This document shows, one piece after another, positions 61,069-64,000 of a DNA stretch of 64,000 nt. The stretch is from Bog-159 sp963756605 (lineage in GTDB: Bacteria > Acidobacteriota > Terriglobia > Bryobacterales > Bryobacteraceae). Position numbers and translations under genes: made by a program. Location: positions 62,001 to 126,000 of the forward strand of contig CAVWOT010000014.1 of assembly GCA_963756605.1 (NCBI GenBank). Direction: 5' to 3'. The notes beneath the pieces are model-generated. The model searched no databases, had not been told where the DNA came from, and saw only the letters and a list, made by a program, of their open reading frames with translations. The stretch's first letter is position 1, and each line of letters begins with the position of its first letter.

Positions 61069-61560
61069 TTAATCCGGCACACCCAGCATGAACTGCAGCC
61101 CCTGCTTGAGCTGTAGCTCCTTCCCGCTCGAAGCAAATTTCGAAGCATGCTGCGCTGAGTCGTCCACCTGCAAAGTCACGCCCGGCATCCCGATGACCGC
61201 GCCTGCTTGCGCAGCCACCCCGTTGACATGGTTCTGCGGGCCGCTCGGCAGCATGGCCGCCCGGATCGACAGGCTGAGCGGCGTCTTGTTTCCCTTTATC
61301 TCCACCTGCTCGAACGAAATGCTGACGGAGTTCGGGTCCGCCGCGCGCACTTCGCCAAACAGCACCGCGTCCTCCGGAATGGTAACTCCGCCGGGCAGAA
61401 CTACGGCTGCCACCACGCGCGCCTTGACAGGATCACCCGCCTTGGCGCTCTTCGCCTTTACCGTCTTGAGCAATTCAGCCTGTATAAAGGTTTTGTGTTG
61501 AGCCAAAGACGGCAACGCTAAGCACGCCGCTGCCGCTATCGTGACCAGCCATCTCTTCAT
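61069..61560 (-). CDS. Secreted protein, 163 aa, beta-rich
   Basis: Signal peptide MKRWLVTIAAAACLALPSLAQ. The mature part VKAKSAKAGDPVKARVVAAVVLPGGVTIPEDAVLFGEVRAADPNSVSISFEQVEIKG resembles the small beta-barrel domain of TrbI/VirB10-type and related acidobacterial exported proteins. No name assigned. It follows the large TPR gene by 9 nt and is likely cotranscribed. Confidence 0.8.
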   Translation of the reverse strand: MKRWLVTIAAAACLALPSLAQHKTFIQAELLKTVKAKSAKAGDPVKARVVAAVVLPGGVTIPEDAVLFGEVRAADPNSVSISFEQVEIKGNKTPLSLSIRAAMLPSGPQNHVNGVAAQAGAVIGMPGVTLQVDDSAQHASKFASSGKELQLKQGLQFMLGVPD

Positions 61561-61569
61561 AAGTCTCTC

Positions 61570-63309
61570 CTAATTCTCCGCCGACGACTGAGTGCCTGTC
61601 AGCGCCGTGTACCGCTCACTCTCGATCCTGGCTTTGTCCAGCAACCCCTGTCTCCGGTAAACCTGTGACAGCATGAAATGCACCGGCGCGTTCTGCGGGG
61701 CTAGTTGCACGGCCTTCTCCAACTCACTTCTGGCCTTCTCCAACTGATTCAGGTGCGTGTAGGCCTTGCCCAATTGCCGATGAACCCGATAATCCTCCGG
61801 GGAGATTCGCGCCGCCTCCAGCAGGTACGGCACCCCTTCCTCCGGACGATCATTGTTCACCAGCAGACTGCCCAGGTCAAGCCAGGGTCCGTCGTTCTTG
61901 TCCCGCGCATCCTTTTGCCAATCGATGGCCGTACGATAGGCGGCCATGGCCTTCTCCATTTGATTCAGGCCTTCAAGAGACAGTCCCAGGTTGTCCTCCG
62001 CTTTGACATTCCGGGGATCCAGCTTCAGGCATTGCTCGAACGCGCCGGCGGCCTCCTCAAACCTGTTTTCGTTGTACTTGGTGCGGCCCAGATAGTACCA
62101 GCCGAGTAAGTCTTTCGGATTCCATTCTACTGCCTTCGTGAACCACTTATCGGCGTCCGGATAATCCTTCAATAACACATAATCCCCGGCTACCGCTTCC
62201 AACTCCGCCGCGCCCGGCGTGCGGTACCGCGCGGCCTCGGTGTATTCAGCCAGCGACGATTTTGGGTCTTGTTTCTTGAACAGGATATAGCCGAGCAGAT
62301 AGTGCCCATCGGCGGAGCTGCGGTGTATTTCCAGATACCGGCGGATTACCCGCTCAGCGTCGTCCAATTTACCCGATTGAAGCAGCGATCGCGCCTCCGC
62401 CAGCGGGCTGTCCGGCGCAGAATGCGCACCGGTGAGCGCGTTATAGCGTTCGGTTTCCGCGCGCGCCTGATCCTCTATCCCGCTCTTCCGCAATGCCTGG
62501 GCCAGCAAAAAATGTACGGGCGCATTCTCGGGGGCGAGTGACACAGCATTGCGCAGCTCGGCGCGGGCTTCCGGCAGCCGATTCAACTGCAAATAGGCCT
62601 TCCCCAGCCCGCGGTGAACGCGCCAATCGCCGGGCGCGATTCCAACCGCCTGCTGAAGATACCCGAGGGCATCGGCCGGCTGGCCGTTCTCCACCAGCAG
62701 CGTGCCCAGGTCGAGGTACGGTTCGGCATTTCCCGGCGCGGCGCCGGCGTCCAGCGCGACCGCGCGACGGTACGCTGCGAGAGCCTCTTCAGTCTTGCCC
62801 AGCGCTTCATAAGAACGCCCCAGGTAGTCCGCTGCCTTTACGTTCCGCGGATCCAGCGCGAGGCATTCGGTGAAAATGCGGATGGCATCCGCGAAGCGCT
62901 TCTCGTTGTATTTGGCGCGCCCCAGGTAATATCTGGCGGATGCATCACCGGGGGCTGACTCCACCGCCTTAGTGAGCCACTCGTCCGCCGCCGGGTAGTT
63001 CTCCAGAAGCAGGTAATCGCTGCCGATGGCTTCCAGGTCAAGTGCGTTAGGCGCCCGGTAACGCGCTCCCTCCGTATATTCAGCCAGCGAGGGCTTTGGA
63101 TTTCCTTCCCGGAACAGGACGTACGCGAGCAGGTAGTGCGCATCCGCCGAGCTCTGGTGAGCCACCAGATACCGCCGCAAAGTGGTCTCGGCCTCGTTTA
63201 ATTTACCCGTATCCACGAGCGATTGAGCGTCCACCAGCGCAGGGTCCGGCGTCTGCCCGGGCAGCAGCGCGAAAGGCAGCAGACTGGCAAACGAGACCAA
63301 GCGCAGCAT
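61570..63309 (-). CDS. TPR protein made of two tandem ~280-residue halves
   Basis: 579 residues. Signal-like start MLRLVSFASLLPFALLPGQ. Residues about 20-300 and 301-579 repeat the same block order: AEYTEGARYRAPNALDLEA matches AEYTEAARYRTPGAAELEA; SARYYLGRAKYNEKRF matches LGWYYLGRTKYNENRF; LALDPRNVKAADYLG matches LKLDPRNVKAEDNLG; ENAPVHFLLAQALRKSG matches QNAPVHFMLSQVYRRQG. Each half carries about seven TPRs. An internal gene duplication is clear. Likely periplasmic scaffold. Confidence 0.92.
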   Translation of the reverse strand: MLRLVSFASLLPFALLPGQTPDPALVDAQSLVDTGKLNEAETTLRRYLVAHQSSADAHYLLAYVLFREGNPKPSLAEYTEGARYRAPNALDLEAIGSDYLLLENYPAADEWLTKAVESAPGDASARYYLGRAKYNEKRFADAIRIFTECLALDPRNVKAADYLGRSYEALGKTEEALAAYRRAVALDAGAAPGNAEPYLDLGTLLVENGQPADALGYLQQAVGIAPGDWRVHRGLGKAYLQLNRLPEARAELRNAVSLAPENAPVHFLLAQALRKSGIEDQARAETERYNALTGAHSAPDSPLAEARSLLQSGKLDDAERVIRRYLEIHRSSADGHYLLGYILFKKQDPKSSLAEYTEAARYRTPGAAELEAVAGDYVLLKDYPDADKWFTKAVEWNPKDLLGWYYLGRTKYNENRFEEAAGAFEQCLKLDPRNVKAEDNLGLSLEGLNQMEKAMAAYRTAIDWQKDARDKNDGPWLDLGSLLVNNDRPEEGVPYLLEAARISPEDYRVHRQLGKAYTHLNQLEKARSELEKAVQLAPQNAPVHFMLSQVYRRQGLLDKARIESERYTALTGTQSSAEN

Positions 63310-63333
63310 CTCTTCAGTTTAGGCCTACGTGGG

Positions 63334-63371
63334 GCAGGACTCCAGTCCTGCGACCGGCGTCCACGCCGGTC
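63334..63371. repeat. Two abutting hairpins (CTCCAG and GTCCAC centres)
   Basis: GCAGGACT-CC-AGTCCTGC (63334-63351) then GACCGGCGT-CC-ACGCCGGTC (63352-63371). The first is identical to that at 53968. Lies between two TPR genes on the minus strand. Confidence 0.92.
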
Positions 63372-63385
63372 CGCACCATATCCCT

Positions 63386-63982
63386 TCAGTGAGCCGTACC
63401 CGGTGCCCGCGCGATCCCCGGATCAATCGCCCGAGCCAGTTCTCCCGCGCGCCTGGATCCCTCCGGGTCGCCATGTTGCTCCAGCATGATGCCGAGGTTG
63501 AAATACAGCCTGGCCGCCAGCGGATCGATCCGCAGCCCTGCGTGGCAAGCCTCTATCGCCTCCTGCCAACGCCCCTCCGCGTACAGCGCTGCCCCCAGGC
63601 TCTCGTACACAGCAATGTTGTCCGGGTCAAGTTCGATGGCGTGCCGGTATGCCTGGATCTGCCCGTTATGGTTCCCCAGCGCACCCAGCGTCAGGCCCAG
63701 ATCGAACTGGGCGGTAGCGTCCCTGGGATAGATCTGCGCCGCAAAGGCGAGCACCTCATAGCCTTTCTGCACCTCGCCGTGTTCGCTAAGCGTGGCTCCC
63801 ATGAAGATCAACGCACGCAGAAAATACGGATACACCTGGAGTGCCTGGCCGCCCTTGTCGAGAGCGCCTTTGATGTCGCCCGCCGCTTTCAAAGCCACCG
63901 CCTCCTCGAAAAACCGATCGGCGTCTGTTTTGAAATCGCGCGGCATACGCTGCAGAATCGTCCAACGGTTTCCCATATCCAC
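63386..63982 (-). CDS. TPR protein (5' end possibly outside window)
   Basis: 198 residues from a GTG at 63982, but the frame stays open to the right edge without a stop, so the start may lie beyond. DADRFFEEAVALKAAGDIKGALDKGGQALQVYP and five further TPR-like units (ATAQFDLGLTLGALGNHNGQIQAYRHAIELDP; AARLYFNLGIMLEQHGDPEGSRR). No signal is visible. Upstream of the 579-residue TPR gene in the same direction. Confidence 0.85.
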   Translation of the reverse strand: MDMGNRWTILQRMPRDFKTDADRFFEEAVALKAAGDIKGALDKGGQALQVYPYFLRALIFMGATLSEHGEVQKGYEVLAFAAQIYPRDATAQFDLGLTLGALGNHNGQIQAYRHAIELDPDNIAVYESLGAALYAEGRWQEAIEACHAGLRIDPLAARLYFNLGIMLEQHGDPEGSRRAGELARAIDPGIARAPGTAH

Positions 63983-64000
63983 GATACCGCTGGTTTCCCC

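Overview
The window looks like a chromosome segment of an Acidobacteriota bacterium of the Solibacter/Bryobacter type. The evidence is the family content: a sigma factor of the TIGR02999 type beside a Ser/Thr kinase, a VWFA-related protein of the Acidobacterial TIGR03436 type, an Oar-like TonB-dependent receptor with a carboxypeptidase-regulatory domain, paired CRTAC1 (FG-GAP plus ASPIC/UnbV) proteins, a remnant of a duplicated orphan MacB-like permease (ADOP), and high GC with frequent GTG/TTG starts. This is inference from families; no 16S gene is present.

Layout. 1-2.5 kb: a Ser/Thr kinase gene (runs off the left edge) overlapped by its ECF sigma gene. 2.5-3.3 kb: a HAF-repeat gene cut by an IS110 remnant. 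3.5-4.7 kb: a SerA-like dehydrogenase. 5.0-11.2 kb: an accessory and decay zone with two decayed IS630 copies in the same orientation, an apparently intact IS1182 element, an IS256 remnant, a GerW-like fragment, two small intact genes and the 3' end of an ADOP permease. 11.8-15.1 kb: a secreted mutarotase-like protein, a Tat-signal mannonate-dehydratase homologue and exodeoxyribonuclease III. 15.3-18.5 kb: a decaying blaI-blaR1 pair, a DUF5995 gene, tRNA-Val(GAC) and a sedolisin pseudogene. 18.5-21.5 kb: zincin-like peptidase, lipoprotein, cmk and aspartate kinase. 21.5-29.7 kb: a minus-strand type IV pilus/type II secretion-like operon (PilC, PilB, PilM, PilN, PilO, PilP/GspC-like and a pseudopilin with a huge Pro/Gly/Gln tail) behind lolA. 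29.8-31.8 kb: a DUF4062 fusion with one frameshift, and an orphan HicB. 31.9-36.7 kb: two NarL-type two-component systems around a small coiled-coil protein and an amidohydrolase. 36.8-43.1 kb: esterase, ABC-F ATPase, YjbQ, PilZ, ROK kinase, ArsA/GET3 ATPase and a PemK toxin-antitoxin pair. 43.2-48.4 kb: VWA protein, gnd, PfkB sugar kinase and methyltransferase. 48.4-50 kb: a SLATT-like 2TM protein, a 33-residue membrane peptide and a small zinc-ribbon protein. 50.1-58.7 kb: TonB receptor with a clear sigma-70 promoter, two CRTAC1 genes and a TPR protein. 58.7-60.9 kb: a decayed RelE-type module, a nuclease-like gene and a DUF433/DUF5615 pair. 61-64 kb: a secreted small protein and two TPR proteins.

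The least explained structure is not a gene but two kinds of short repeat. First, 88-bp elements built from four GG-T-x-C-T-G heptamers, a 32-nt spacer with an ACGGGAGG core, and four inverted heptamers flank the pilM and pilB genes. A half copy is translated in frame as the leader of the pseudopilin. A second heptamer array (GTCTCCT type) lies just upstream of gnd. Second, many small perfect hairpins of the form stem-CT-NN-AG-stem or stem-GT-CC-AC-stem occur, often in pairs, between genes and sometimes inside 5' coding ends. Their stems differ completely while the centre is kept. These two systems are the main targets for follow-up.
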